From positions 124,001 through 188,000 of the forward strand of contig KV748249.1 of the NCBI GenBank assembly GCA_001692895.1: DNA of 64,000 nt, given 5' to 3'. Within the stretch, counting starts at the first letter, position 1. Each line of letters starts with the position of its first letter. The DNA is from Cenococcum geophilum 1.58. Lineage: Eukaryota; Ascomycota; Dothideomycetes; Gloniales; Gloniaceae. The notes beneath the pieces were generated by a model. It worked only from the letters and a program-made list of their open reading frames with translations, made no database searches and was not told the DNA's origin. Positions 1 through 12,532 of the stretch are shown piece after piece. The position numbers and the translations under genes are program-made.

Positions 1-1
1 G

Positions 2-2263
2 GCCGAATGGATAAACGGCTGGATTGTATATATTCTTGAAGAAGGCGAGCCGGAGCTCATGAATGCTATCGATGCTGGTGTTGAGCACTCCGCGGGCGAT
101 CGATTACAAAATGTCACGAATCAGGTTAAAGAGCGCCAAAAGGTTTTGAAGGAGGTTTCGGGTGAAGAAAAAATAAACACAGCGAATCACAGAAGAGTTG
201 TTAGCAGGGCTCAAGAGGCAATGGATGAAGCCATGCGGGAAGCGCAACGTCTAACGCAGCTTATTGCGGAGGAAGATGCCAAAAGACTCCGCGAGCAACA
301 GAACGTATCTAGCACGGGTATTAGTGATGATGTTTCTGAAAGCACGACACAAGATGTAGCGACTCCCACATCCTCGCAAAGTGATATGGCCGGGGATCAC
401 GAGAATGAAACAATAGTTTCTGCAAATATGCCAGTAGAGTCACCCTTGAATGAGTCCGCAGAGATCACCAGCGCGCCTTCCCAACCGCCTCAGTCCGCAT
501 TTACAAGTTTCGATCAACTTGTTCCGTCACAGCCACCAACAGCATTGCAAGCAAATCAGGAGAAAGTTGCACTTTTGACGCTATACAATGCAAATCTTGC
601 TATCTTCGACGATTCAATGCCAGGAGAGAAAGGTACTATTCGAGCAAAACCAACTGCAGATTACCTTATTCAGATTGAGCCGGCTTCTTCACAGCATCCA
701 GGCTGGATGATATCGAGGAAATTTGTGGACTTCGAGACTTTACATGAGATCCTGCGACGAATATCTGCCATCTCCGGTGCCGCCGGTTTTGCAGAAGCTC
801 ATGCAACCTTACCAAACTGGAAAGGTCACACGAAAGCCTCTCTGCGAGGTGAGCTTGAGAGATACCTTAATGATGCTGTTCGCTTTAAGCCACTTTCAGA
901 AAGCGAAGGCTTGAAAAGATTTCTGGAGAAGGACAACGGTTTGAACAGGTCGCCAAATGCATCCAACAAAGGTGGATTTCCCGGTATTGGTTGGCCAACA
1001 CCATCGGCCTTCGAGAACATGGGGAAGGGAATGATTGACGTTCTAACAAAGGCACCTAAAGAGGTTGCTGGAGGCGGGAAAGCTCTTCTTGGTGGTGTCA
1101 CAGGAGTGTTAGGCAACGTTGGATCCTTAGGACCGAAAAAGAGTAACTCGGTATCTACTACAAGCAATGCTAACCGCTCTGTAGGTGCCTCGCTTGCAAG
1201 GCATGCTCGGGCAGAGAGCACGGTATCAGAACTACCAAGCCATATTAGGACAGAAAGTATTGTATCCTCGTTGCCATCAAAGCGCCAAAGTCAAGATAGC
1301 CTTCGAGGCTCTCCGATTGTGGACACCCAACCTGCGCCCATATCCCAAATGGAGCGCCGCCCAAGCTGGAACTCGGAAGTCGAAGCGGACATGAAGCCTC
1401 GACCGAGCTCCTCACGATCATCTGTCTACGCAAGATCCAGCCGTGACCACAGCCGGGCTCCGTCTGCCAGAGAAAGTGTGGACCTATCACCCGTCCACGG
1501 CGGGGATCAAATCCTTATGCTCCCACCATTACCGTCAGACATTTCTGATGATTATGACTCCCCTAACTCAAATACACATCCTCTCCCATCACGCAAAACC
1601 CAACAAAGTGAAGATTCAAACCTTTTACAACGTCCCTCTCGCGCTTCTACTACTAGCCTCTCTATCCCTACTGAAGTGCCTTCGCTACCACCTCGCCGTC
1701 TATCCACGGCTTCCACCACCTCCCAACCGCCTCCGAAACCCGCTCGTCCGCCCCCAAAAACCGCTCCACCGCTCTCAGAACAAGAAACCCAAGTCACAAT
1801 CGAGCTGCTATTTGCCGTAATCAACGAGCTTTATACCATGTCCTCAGCCTGGCAAATCCGCCGCACCCTTCTCAACGCGGCCAAAACCTTTCTCCTACGG
1901 CCTGGGAACCCGCAGCTTGAGTCTATCAGGCAGTTGCTTCAATCCACCGTCCTTGATGATAACACTTCCGATGCCGGTGTCGCATTCCATCTGCGTAAGC
2001 TCCGCGCTAACACACTACCGACGGAGGAGGAGTTAAAGGCCTGGCCAAAGGAAATAAGCAGCGAGGAGAAGGAGAAGCTTAGGCAGAAGGCGAGGCGGCT
2101 GCTGGTAGAAAGGGGCATGCCGCAAGCGTTAACCAGCGTGATGGGACAGGCAGCGAGTGGAGAGGCGTTGGGTAAGATATTTGACTGTCTACAGGTTGAG
2201 AAAGTGGCGAGGGGCGTAATTTTTGGGCTGATGTTGCAAGGCTTGAGGGCTGTAACGCAGTGA
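2..2263 (+). CDS. Sorting nexin with PX and Nexin_C domains (Mdm1/Snx13 type), 5'-truncated by window
   Basis: The frame is open from base 2 with no stop, so the window holds only the C-terminal 753 residues and the methionine at 59 is internal. Counting from that methionine: an acidic/basic helical stretch likely to form a coiled coil (about 10-85), a PX phosphoinositide-binding domain (about 165-290, starting LLTLYNANLAIFD and ending near LKRFLEKD), a long Ser/Pro-rich linker (about 300-570) and a C-terminal Nexin_C domain (about 575-725, starting VTIELLFAVINELYTMSS). This order matches fungal Mdm1-like sorting nexins, which tether ER to vacuole/endosome and carry a PXA domain upstream; PXA would lie outside the window. 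No intron is visible. The stop is TGA at 2261. Family assignment is firm; orthology to yeast MDM1 is inferred. Confidence 0.88.
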   Translation, partial: AEWINGWIVYILEEGEPELMNAIDAGVEHSAGDRLQNVTNQVKERQKVLKEVSGEEKINTANHRRVVSRAQEAMDEAMREAQRLTQLIAEEDAKRLREQQNVSSTGISDDVSESTTQDVATPTSSQSDMAGDHENETIVSANMPVESPLNESAEITSAPSQPPQSAFTSFDQLVPSQPPTALQANQEKVALLTLYNANLAIFDDSMPGEKGTIRAKPTADYLIQIEPASSQHPGWMISRKFVDFETLHEILRRISAISGAAGFAEAHATLPNWKGHTKASLRGELERYLNDAVRFKPLSESEGLKRFLEKDNGLNRSPNASNKGGFPGIGWPTPSAFENMGKGMIDVLTKAPKEVAGGGKALLGGVTGVLGNVGSLGPKKSNSVSTTSNANRSVGASLARHARAESTVSELPSHIRTESIVSSLPSKRQSQDSLRGSPIVDTQPAPISQMERRPSWNSEVEADMKPRPSSSRSSVYARSSRDHSRAPSARESVDLSPVHGGDQILMLPPLPSDISDDYDSPNSNTHPLPSRKTQQSEDSNLLQRPSRASTTSLSIPTEVPSLPPRRLSTASTTSQPPPKPARPPPKTAPPLSEQETQVTIELLFAVINELYTMSSAWQIRRTLLNAAKTFLLRPGNPQLESIRQLLQSTVLDDNTSDAGVAFHLRKLRANTLPTEEELKAWPKEISSEEKEKLRQKARRLLVERGMPQALTSVMGQAASGEALGKIFDCLQVEKVARGVIFGLMLQGLRAVTQ

Positions 2264-3293
2264 ATTTTATTCAAGACGGATTGAGTTCATAACTGGTAGG
2301 ATAAGCATATTTATAAGGAAGATATTTGAAAGGCGTTCCGGGGTGCGAACAACGCCGAGGGGCGTATTGAGGTATCCCTTAGCACGGTAATTTGCGTCCT
2401 ACCGGTATCGATAAGGATTAGAGGAGATAAATTTAGTGCCTGTGCTCAGGAATTCGAATCTTTCATGCACGGACCACTTGCTCGTAGGACGCTACCGTGC
2501 TAAGGGATACAGAGCCGGAAGCTCCTCGTTGGTTTGTACGATAGCTTGGTAACGGTTTGCCTGATTGGCTGAATAAGGGCCCCGGGAGAATACAAGGATG
2601 CTGTGCTAGATTGTGTTACAATGAGGTAATGCTGAACCTTCAGTAAACAACGCTTCGAGTCGCGTTTAGTGAGGAACCCCAACCGTTTTCCCCGAGTCGA
2701 AGACCACTCCTCAGAAGCACACCAGTCACAAGCAAAGTTTGTAGCAATATCATATACAAGATCACTAGTTCCCTTACCTGCTTAGTGCAAATGGGCGATC
2801 ATAAACTTAGGCTCCGTATACGAAGGGGCTCGTTTTGATCAATTTATCCCTACGCTAAGGTCGCTTAAGTTCACGGCTAGATTTCATTGGGTGTCTTTCG
2901 CTAATCCAGATACTTTAGGCCTCGTTTAATAACTTTTTTCCACCTGTGCAATTCCACCGTTTCGACCACCAAAAATTCGAAATGGAACGAACAGGTCAAA
3001 TAAATCGAACAGGTCAAAAATCGAACAGGTTTGGGCCTTCCGTTTGGTAGATCAACTTGTTTGAATAGCTTAGCAGCTGAAATTGAGGCTCGAAACGGCC
3101 GTTTCGACTTCCTTGCGTCTACCGCGATTCTGTGGCCCGAAGTAGTATAGAGTGAGCGATTTCTAGGTCTTGGCAGCGAAAAGGTTGTCGAATAGGTAAA
3201 AATTGGAAAGTACCTCTCCTAGGTACTTTTTAACACCTACCTAGCCGTTTTAACGTTAATCTGGCCCATCTATGCACTATCCTATAGAGTAGT
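2264..3293. other. Intergenic region beside the transposon island
   Basis: No gene is supported. It holds a short hairpin element (2,372-2,510, listed separately) and, at about 2,960-3,030, several copies of a short phrase resembling TCGAACAGGTCAAA. Base composition is still mixed, not RIP-like. On the minus strand around 2,770-2,920 a frame with a few RIP-like stops reads as plausible protein, but I cannot name it. RIP-type sequence begins near 3,200. Confidence 0.5.
2372..2510. repeat. Short inverted-repeat element (MITE-like hairpin)
   Basis: The left arm at 2,372-2,402 (GTATCCCTTAGCACGGTA, then GCGTCCTAC after a 4-base bulge) is the reverse complement of the right arm at 2,484-2,510. The total is about 139 bp with no coding capacity. 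The palindrome has TA near each tip, compatible with a Tc1/mariner-type MITE with a TA target duplication, but the TA is also part of the palindrome, so the boundary is not proven. Confidence 0.65.
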
Positions 3294-3585
3294 AACGTAG
3301 TCCACGGGCTAGTGACTTATATAGGCGAGTGACCCACGTTAAAACCCTACCAAAAATTAGAAAATATATACCTTAATATCTTAACAACCACTTAATAATA
3401 AATTCTAATAATTTAGATTTAGACTTTTATATATACTTTATAGCTTCTATTAAAGTTACATAGTAAATAGTTTAGTAGTTTTTAAGATATAATATTTTAG
3501 CCTTATTTTAGCCCCTAAATTTTAATATCTTAAAACTACTAAACTATTTACTATATAACTTTAATAGAAGCTATAAAGTATATAT

Positions 3586-6500
3586 TATTATTCATTGCTT
3601 AACGTCCGATTCGGATCCCTATTGGGCCCACGCGGACTACTCCTTATATATATGTGGGGAGAAAACTCTATTTAAGAAAACCCCGTGATCCATCTCCCCG
3701 CCTTTTGGGACTCGCCTACGAGGCGCCTGCGAGGCGCCTGCGAGTCACCTGTGGTGCTCTACTACCTTACTTTTTGACCTCCTTGGGAACCACTGCTGCC
3801 GTAATAAGCCTACGGACGCGCTAGTATTGCAAACTTTACTCTACCACTGTAGAGTTATTAGGGGGCGCCCGTTGCTCGCCCCCCTTGCCCTCTATTGCTA
3901 TTTCCTTTATAACCCGGAACTGGTTTAGTATATTTTAGCTAATAAGCTACTGGGTAACCGCCTTAAGGCCTTTTTATATTAAGAGCAGTATATTATAGTT
4001 CTCTATGCTAGCTACTAAGAGTATTGCTTCTTAGTTAGTGTATAAGGGGTATAACAGTATTACGTGTTTTAGTATCTGTTTTGGCCAGCTATATTTGCAT
4101 CTTAGGCTACCTACTAGGATACCTACCCAGTAGAGCCAGTCTTTTAGTCCTATTATTCCTATTTTTAAGAGTATTACTATTATATTTTCTACCTTTATTA
4201 GGCCTTCTTGGAGCCCTAGAGTGTTTACCCCCTATAGCGTTAACTATACTACGGCTTAGGTTCCTCTTGCCTTAGTTAGCCTTTATACCTTTAACTCCTA
4301 TATACCTTTTTAGCGTTGGTCTAGCCAGTATTATATTATAGTAGATGGTTTCCTAGCGTTCTTTTATGCTTTACTTTAGCTCCTTTCTCTTTCTTACTAT
4401 TATCTTTACTGGCCTCTTACGCGTTTCCCTTCCTCCTTTATATAGGCTTGGGCCCTAAAGCAGCACTATTCTTCTTCTGCTTTTTTTACCTATTTCTCTA
4501 ATATATCTTCCCTACTTTGGGGTTATTAGTTTATTCTCCTATAGGGCGCCCTAGGGTCCCTCTATAGTTTATTTAGGCGTGTCTTAATATACTTTATAAC
4601 ATTAGAGTTATATTTATTTTACGCCCTTTATATTGCAGTGGCTTTAATATATAGTTATAGGGGGGGAATATTGGCTTCCTTTTCAAGTAGTGCTATAGCC
4701 GTTTACTTATATCCGCCTATTATACTCTAGAGGTAGGCTATTTAGACCTTTTAGAGTGGTTTAAGGAGTAATTTAGGGGGGCCTTTTTTAGATTCTCTAA
4801 TGGCCCAAATACTAGACCTATACGTTATAGTTGGCCGGACAACTGCTATATATAGTAGTTATAACCTCTAGAAGTATAGACCCTATATAGAATTAATAAT
4901 CCTAGATAATATAATATATTATACTTAGCCCTTACGGGCCACTTATGCCGTATATACGCTCCACTAGAGCTTACTGTCTACCTATACTCCTAATACCCTT
5001 AGGCCCTAAACTAGTTAACCCCTAAAGCCTTAGATATAAATTATATGCTAGAGATCTGCAGATTAGTTGCATTTTCTTATAAAGTAGATTAGCTGGTATT
5101 TTTTTAGTAAGAATTAAACTCTATATTGTCTTACCTATTCTATATAGGTGTTATAAGCTTTCTCTAGTATTCTGCAATTCTCTACGGCTGTTAGCCTGTA
5201 TATAATTAGGTTTATATTATTAATAAAGCCTATCCCCTAGGTTGCCCCTTCCTTAAAGGAGTTAAGTAGGTTGCTTATAAAGAAAAGGAAGAGTATAGGT
5301 AAGAGGGGTAATCCTTATAGTATTCCTGTTATAACTATAATAGGGGGGCTCTAGTATTTGCTAAAGACTAGTAATATTTCTTTCTAACCTATAAACCCTT
5401 AAATAAATTATATAATCTATTCTGGGAAGCCTTTTACCCTAAGGATATATAGGAGACGCTTATGGGGTACGTTATTATAGGCGCCGCTAATATTTAGGCT
5501 AAGCATTAATACTATAAAGTCCCTTCACATCGCCTATGCGGATTTGATGGTGGTAGTAAGTAGCGTAAGTGCTAATAGTATTAAGCGGTTCTTTCTTGCC
5601 CCTATTTAGCTTTATAGTAGTAGGTTATATTCCTTAGCCATATCTACTATACGGTCCGCTATTACCTTTTCTAAGATCTTACTAAGGGTGTTTTTTAAGG
5701 CAATAGGGCGGTAGCTTCCTGGGATTAAGTAATCTGCTTTACCTTCTTTCCGTAAAACAACCGTTGTTATAGATCTTCCGAGTTACGGGTAGTAGCCTAC
5801 GGTAAAGTATGCCTTGGCTATATCTATAAGCTAGGGTGCTATAAGTAGTCTATAGGTTTTTAAGGCCTTATTTAGAATCCTATCTAGTCCTAGTGCTATA
5901 TTATTTAAAAGGCGGTTAATAGTTCTGGCCATTTCCTTTATTGTTATGTCGCTGTTAACCCTTAGGTAAGTTACTGGTGTTTTACCCGTAATATTACTAA
6001 GGTCTACTAGAGCTAGTTAAGGGAAGAACCTTTCTATAAGAATCTTTGCCTTCTTATCGTTGTTATTAGTAGCCTATAATTCCCCTGCTCTTTATAGGGG
6101 TAGTAGGTATAAGTCTTCTACTAAGCACCCTACCTTTTTCTTTACCTATTTTACTATAGCCTAAAGGCCCTTATTATAGGGGAGGCTTAGGTTAAAAGTA
6201 TACTCGTTTATAAACCGTCTCTAGTTATTCCTTACTTCTTTCTTTAGGGTATTCTTTAACTGGTTTCTTATATCTTTATATCGTCTCTTATCTTTAGGGT
6301 TATAGCTACTTATATATTTCCTTCTTACTTATTATTAGCTAGTAATAAGAACCGCGTATTATATGGACCATACGTATTACGTATAGAGGCCCGGTTTTAA
6401 GACTGGGCAGTGCTCTTCTAGCCTATTTTTAATCGCTGCCTAGATCCTTTCTAGTCTTTAGTTAATTTCCTTAGGGGTAGCTAATAAGCCTCGCTTATTT

Positions 6501-8791
6501 AGAATTAGGTGGATTTCTTCTAGGTCTTAGAGTTGTTGTTTAATTATATTAAGGAAACTGTTTATCTTAAGCTTCCTTATTGCGTATCTTTTGCTACTTA
6601 GTTATGCCTTAATATCCAAGTCTAGCTATATCTAGATAGGGATATAGTCTAAGGCAAGTGCCTATTCTTCTTTAGGGTTGCACCTTTTAAGTCTCTAGTA
6701 TAAGCCTTCGTCTATAAATATAAGGTTAATTATACTTCTAAAGGTTCCTCATTACTATATAGTTACTCCTAGGGGGGTAGCCAACTTAAGGCCTTAGGTG
6801 TCTATAGCTCTTAGTAGGCACTCTACCTATTAATTAGCAGCAATATGGATACCCCCCTACCGCGGGTAGTAGAGGTTTATATCTTTTAGTAGGATAAACT
6901 CTGTGCCTTCGGTTTCTAGTAAGCTTATTACTAATATAATGTTCTCTGTTTATAGGACCCCTTCAACCCTAAGGTTATATACATTAATAATTTATACCGG
7001 TCCCCTATATGTCTGGATTATTATAATTGCAATATCTAGGTTAACTGCCTGCTATAACTATAAAGATAGGCTAATAGCCTTACTAATTATGAAGCACATG
7101 CGTGTAGCTGCTTTTAGTTCGTATAAAAGCTAGAATTCTTAGGGGCAGTATATTAATTATATGTAGGTATTATAGTACGGCTCTTATATGGCAAGGATAT
7201 AGTGTTTCTCTAGGTCTAAACTATCTAGTAAAGGCCTTACAAGATGGTGGTTTGTGTTGCCGCAGTTGTACTATATAATGGATAGGTGGCGGACCCCCGG
7301 TAGGGGTCCTTTGCCTTTCCTTTATTCCTTGCTTTTTCTATTTCTACTTTCTCTAAGATGTTTAGAACTTCTGTCTCTTATATCTATACCCTAGTTACTA
7401 CTTATTTTATATAAAGCTTTCTATTTCCGTGTCTTATGTTCCTACTAGCGCTTCTATATCTGAATCTATTATTATCTCCAGTTCCTCCCCTATTCTTACT
7501 AGCTGGCTATATACCCTTTATAGGTTGGCTATAAATGTTATATTTGCCGCGTTAAATCTAATTCTTAATTGTCCTGGTCTTAAGCTTGCTGTAGCTGTCT
7601 ATAGGGGTCTTCCTATAGGGCGTCCTCTCCCTTATGTCCCCTGTAACCCTTATGTCCCTATACGGTCTAGTAATGTCACGCGGCGCCACTTCTAGCCCGT
7701 TAAGGCTTAGGATGGCTAGCCTAGCCCCCCAATACTAAAGGTAGGAAACGCTGGGAAGGCACCTGTGTCCCCCTAGCTTATCGCCTATTGTTTCCATTTG
7801 TATAACCTAGCGTGCAGTTATTCCCGCAGCTATTAAGCCCTTACCTTCCGCCTCCTGTATTTAATGCAGTCTTTTCTCTCCTACGCCTTATATGTGCTTC
7901 GGTAGCAGTTTGCGCATTTTATTTAGTCTTAATTTAAGCAGTGTCTTACATTATAGGGGCCTGTACAGTGGCCGCAGCACACCTATACTGCGCATATGGA
8001 TTGGGTGTGTCCCTATTATACGTAGCGGTAGTATCGTTCTAGGCGTAGTCTATAGTTATAGAGCCTTGCGTTATATATAAGGCTATTTATAATTATTCCT
8101 TTTTGGATAAGGAGTTTTTGCATTCCTGGTGTATGTGTGCTAACGATAAGGAAGCTATGCGTTTAACCGGCGTCTCCCTGGCGAGTCTCTAGCGACCCTT
8201 ATATCCTCTCGTTGTTCTCATTATTTGCTTAGTTTGCATTTTCCTATTAAAGCCATTATATTTGGGTAATCTCGAGGCCTAGTATAAGGCGTTCTATATA
8301 TTTTACTATCTCCTATATAGTTGCTATGTTGTCCGCCTAGCGTCCCTTTTCTACCCTAAGGCTTATAGGAACCGCTAGGACTTCGACTAGGTAGTCTTCG
8401 CAAAGCACTTTTATGCCAATACGTTCTCCTAGCCTGTCCCCTGCCCTTACAGCTCGTTCCTTTGCCTGTTAGTCCTTTAGGGTGACTCTAATGTCTCCGC
8501 TCCCGAGGTGTCGGACTGCGACTACGTCGTAGACCTCTTTGCGAATCTCCGTAAGGACTTCTAATTCTAATTGTCCCCTAAGCCCCTCTACTTTTTCTGT
8601 ATTTGGTTATATTGTAATTATATGCCCGGTTATTGTCTTAAGGGGGGTGGGTTCCCTATGCTGTGGAAGCGCGGCTATGGCGGCCCAGGTGCGGTTCGCC
8701 GGTAAGGGGGGGTTTTGTTTGTTTTCAATTTTGCTTAGCCGTTGGAGGATTTAATCGAGGGTTTGCTAGAGGGGCGCCTGAGGTTCGCTGG
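3586..8791 (-). mobile_element. Tad1-like non-LTR retrotransposon (LINE), RIP-degraded
   Basis: The element is 5.2 kb, minus strand, flanked by a 16-bp direct duplication GCTATAAAGTATATAT (3,570-3,585 and 8,792-8,807). Reading from 8.8 kb downward: an ORF1-like region with CCHC knuckle remains (CGHCTGPYNVRHC, then CANC) near 7.9-8.0 kb; an APE endonuclease (QYNCG-like start, then QEP and YCP motifs, later an INVYN motif) at about 7.3-6.8 kb; a reverse transcriptase with SYRPIALKNTLSKILEK at about 5.7 kb. The 3' end at 3,586 carries an AATAATA-type tail. Many TAG/TAA codons sit where CAG/CAA is expected, so no ORF survives. Domain order and short simple-repeat tail fit the Tad clade. Confidence 0.85.
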
Positions 8792-8941
8792 GCTATAAAG
8801 TATATATAAAAGTCTAAATCTAAATTATTAGAATTTATTATTAAGTGGTTGTTAAGATATTAAGGTACATATTTCTAATTTTTAGTAGGTTTTTAACGTG
8901 GGTCACTCGCCTATGTGAGTCACTAGCCCGTGGACTACGTT

Positions 8942-9520
8942 TTACCTCAGCGAGCTCAGACGTGAATTTGATTGGAGCGGATGTTCCTTCGGCCCGTTAA
9001 CAAGTTAACTAACATCTACTAAAATCACGTCTAAGAGCGTTTGGCGAGTTTTGTTAAAAGCATAAGCAAAAATCTTAGTTTTAGCAATTTTATAAGGGGA
9101 TTTCCTCCACAATATAATAAAATAAAGTCTTTAAAAGTTAATATATAAATTTTAGGGGGCTACTTTATATTATCCCCTCCTAAATTTAAAATTAATTTTG
9201 TTAAAGTTAAAATTCCTATTATTAAAAGTATAAGTACTTTTTATATAGGCCTATATAGGCCTATATAAAAATATAAAAAGCCTAAAATCTTATAATCTAT
9301 AGAGCTTAATCTCCTAAGTAATTTGATATAATTTTTACCTTAAAATATATTATGGGGATATTAATTAATTTTGTTAGGGTTTATAAGTTTTCCTTACTAA
9401 AAATGCTTGTGTTTCTATATAAATCTTACTAAAGTGCCTTAAACTAAGAAATCGATCAAATATCCGAAGGAGATTAGCGCGCTAGTGTAATTGATTTCTT
9501 GGTCTAAGCTTCTAAGGTAA
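8942..9520. mobile_element. MITE copy A (579 bp, 9-bp target duplication)
   Basis: It begins TTACCTCAG and ends CTAAGGTAA (imperfect terminal inverted repeat of about 20 bp). It is flanked by a perfect 9-bp duplication GACTACGTT (8,933-8,941 and 9,521-9,529), which falls in the right tip of the foldback MITE. A 9-bp duplication is typical of Mutator-like or hAT-related chemistry; Mutator-like is the better guess because it is not 8 bp. No coding capacity. An internal stem near the right end pairs AAGAAATCGATC-like arms about 60 bp apart. Confidence 0.82.
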
Positions 9521-9798
9521 GACTACGTTAACCCTCTCGCCTCCTTACCTTAGCGAGCTTAGACGTAATTTTTTAGCTAGTTTTATTAAAAGTGTAAGTA
9601 AAAATCCTTAGTTTTAGCAATTTTATAAGGGGATTTCCTCTACAATATAATAAAATTAAGTCTTTAAAAGTTTATAGATATACCTTAGGGGGCTACTTTA
9701 TATACTAATAGCTTTAGAATTATATTATCCCCTCCTAAACCTAAAATTAATTTTATTAAAGTTAAAATTCCTATTATTAAAAAAATTAATACCTTTAC

Positions 9799-9991
9799 TA
9801 TTACGGAACCCTACCGCAGGGGCCTCTATAGGAGAGCCCCGTGCTCTCGCGTATACTTTACGTATAGCTTATATTAGCTACGCGTAGGTATATTACCTCC
9901 TTACGCCCTTAACCCTTACGATTGATCGCATAACGTCTTATAGACTCCTTAAATATATACGCTCTATAGCCACTACCCCCGTTCTATAATA
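9799..9991 (+). repeat. 5' LTR of Gypsy element 1
   Basis: The LTR is 193 bp, the same length as the 3' copy. It carries many more C-to-T and G-to-A type differences than the 3' copy (the TG start has become TA). Confidence 0.88.
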
Positions 9992-12532
9992 TTACGTTAC
10001 ACCTTTTTACTACTAATGCTTAGCCTATAACTAATTCTACGTCTCTATAATATTGTAGGCGCTACTAAAAGCAGTATATCTATAAATTACCTTACTTTAT
10101 ACTTCTAAGGAACCTATAATAGTAAGACGATATTCCTTACTAGCTACTATATTAAACCTAAAGAACAATTTAATACCTATACTTAACCTATAACGCCAAT
10201 TAATCCTAGGAGAATTTAATTTATTAGCCCTAGCCTTAACCCCTAAGGAGATAAACACTAATAATGTCTTATCTTTTATTAACTATATAACTACAGATAA
10301 GTAAACAGAAGGGCTACTACCTATTAAAATAAAAATATAAGACGCCGAGATATTTGCAAAAATGGTAGTATAAGACCCTAATAAATACTACCGCATTTTA
10401 TAGAACTACTACCTAAAGCTTATATAAGCTAAGATGTATATTACCTAAGATTACGATATTATCTAAGACCTATAAGCTTATAAGGCGCTTACCGATAATA
10501 TATGTTAAGAAACTAAAGATAACCTCCGCGTGTCTAAACGCGACGTTTAATAGTTAAAAAAGGCTAAGATTGTACTAATTACTACAGTTACTGAAAAAGA
10601 AGGCATAATTAAATACCTATAATCTTAGCTTAATAAGTATATTTGTAATAACGCCAGATACCTCTCTACTATATATAACGCCACCTAAGTCTTTATACCC
10701 CTAGCAACTTTACCTACTTAACGCTTAACGGAGGGCTAGTGCTAAGCAGCTTTACCTAATAGGAACCCCTACTAAAGCAGCGACGATAAAAGCTATAATA
10801 ATTGGACTTAAACTGCTACTATAGGGTCTAATATACGCTACCCTAATCCCCTAGTCTTTTAGGGAGACCGTAAGGAATATAGCCACTAAAAGATATAAAT
10901 CCGCGAGAAACTAACTTAGAGCGCCTGCCTTTTTCCTACAGAAGATATTAAGATTGGCTATATTATTAGGCGAATAAAGGGTATACTATTTAACAGACTC
11001 TTCGCCTAATGGGAGACTAGTGGCCCCTAAAAGTGGCAGTCTTACTAAGAAGTCCTTAACGATCTTAACCTAATATACTGCGACTACGACCTATTGGCCA
11101 CCAACTAAGCTAAACTACGTGCCCTAAAGATAAGCCCTACTAAATTATTTAATGAGTTTTATATTAAATTCTAGGAATATACCGAAGCCCTTGCCTAAGA
11201 CGATATTAAAGACTAAAAGGATTTCCTTAAAAAAGTTACTTATTGCCTTAGTTACGCAGCCGCCAGCTATAACTATAACGATGTTTATAAGATGGTAGTA
11301 GCCCTATAGAAGATTAAACGACGACTAAATTAGATTACTACTGCTAACCCTTACCTAAAGACCTCTTTATAGAAGCCCTCTGGACCTACTAAACCTATAT
11401 ATACTAAGCCACTAACGCCTACTACCTTAAGTACCACTAGAGCCAATATTAACCTCTCTATACTAACCTTTCTGTAAAAACTCCTAAATAGAGAGCGTAA
11501 GCTATTCTAGAAACTAGGACGCTACTATAGATGCTATTAAGAAGGCTATTATTACGATAACCCAAACTGCCTAATAGCTAGGTTTAGTACCCGCCGCCTA
11601 ATACCTAACCTAATGCCCTAAATACTAAATATATTACTACGCGCCACTACTATATAAGACGAAGACGTAGTAATAGTAGTAGAATTAGATATAGAAGCGG
11701 AAAACGCTAAGTTTCTACCCTAAGTCGCGGGTTGGGACGCCCTAATAATAGAGGGATTTATATATCGGCCTGCTTAATAGATAACTTAGTAAAGATAAAT
11801 AGATAGAAATAGATAGTTTTACTTATAATAGGAACTACTACTAAAAAATAATATAAAAGCTGTTCTATAATTAACTGCGAAGCTACTAATAAATTTATAG
11901 ATACCTAATTTATATGCACTTATAGCCTACCTACCTTACCCCTTACTAAAGCCCGCGCCCTATAACTCGCTAATAGTAGTTCTACTATATAGAAGATTAC
12001 CTATATAGTATAACTCTACTTAGATATAAACGGGCACTAGAAAGAGCTTTAGGCCTATATTATACCACTTACTAACTACCCTATTATCCTTAAAATAAGC
12101 TAGCTTAAATAATACAACCCCGCTATTAACTAGGAAAAGAAAAAAGTAACCTTTAACTCTAAATACTGTAGAGAGACTTGCCTAGGATATAGCCTAGCCG
12201 CCTCTATTTACTTACTAGGATATTAACCTAAGAAACCCCTTATTACCCTACCTACGACTAACTACTACTATGTAAGTGCCGCGGCCTTCTACCGTATAGC
12301 ACGTAGGAAAGGCTAGACCGTTGCTGTAGCCTCCTAATTATAACTATATAAGCTTAATAAAGAATAAGACTATATCCTCTATAGTAATAGGATAGATATA
12401 GTTGACCTTTTAGAAGATAACGCCCCTGCGGAACTCCATGGACTTTTACTTTTAGACTTTAAGAAGTTTATAAAGCTTAAAAAAGGACTTACTAATAAGG
12501 AACTCTATAAGCTCCTCCCTAAAAGGTACTAC

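Larger units (their letters stand above)
3294..9530. mobile_element. Foldback MITE (about 430 bp) split by a LINE and by a second MITE
   Basis: The left arm (3,294-3,500) and right arm (3,521-3,585 continuing at 8,808-8,941) are near-perfect reverse complements around a loop of about 19 nt near 3,510. Tips read TA-ACGTAGTCCACGGG and its complement. After removing the MITE inserted at 8,942-9,520, the right tip reads CCCGTGGACTACGT-TA (the copy at 9,521-9,530), giving a TA on both sides as expected for Tc1/mariner-type insertion. The element has no coding content. Its right arm is broken 65 bp from the loop by the LINE at 3,586-8,791. Confidence 0.85.

Noticed and set aside
4081-8754. Plus-strand open frames of 60-90 codons within the LINE
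   Set aside because: They are antisense to recognisable endonuclease and reverse transcriptase frames and are hydrophobic by-products of RIP composition.
3294-8941. Reading the 3.3-8.9 kb unit as one large DNA transposon with long inverted repeats
   Set aside because: The inverted repeats continue through a hairpin at 3,431-3,585, and the interior has LINE domains bounded by a 16-bp direct duplication, so two nested elements explain it better.
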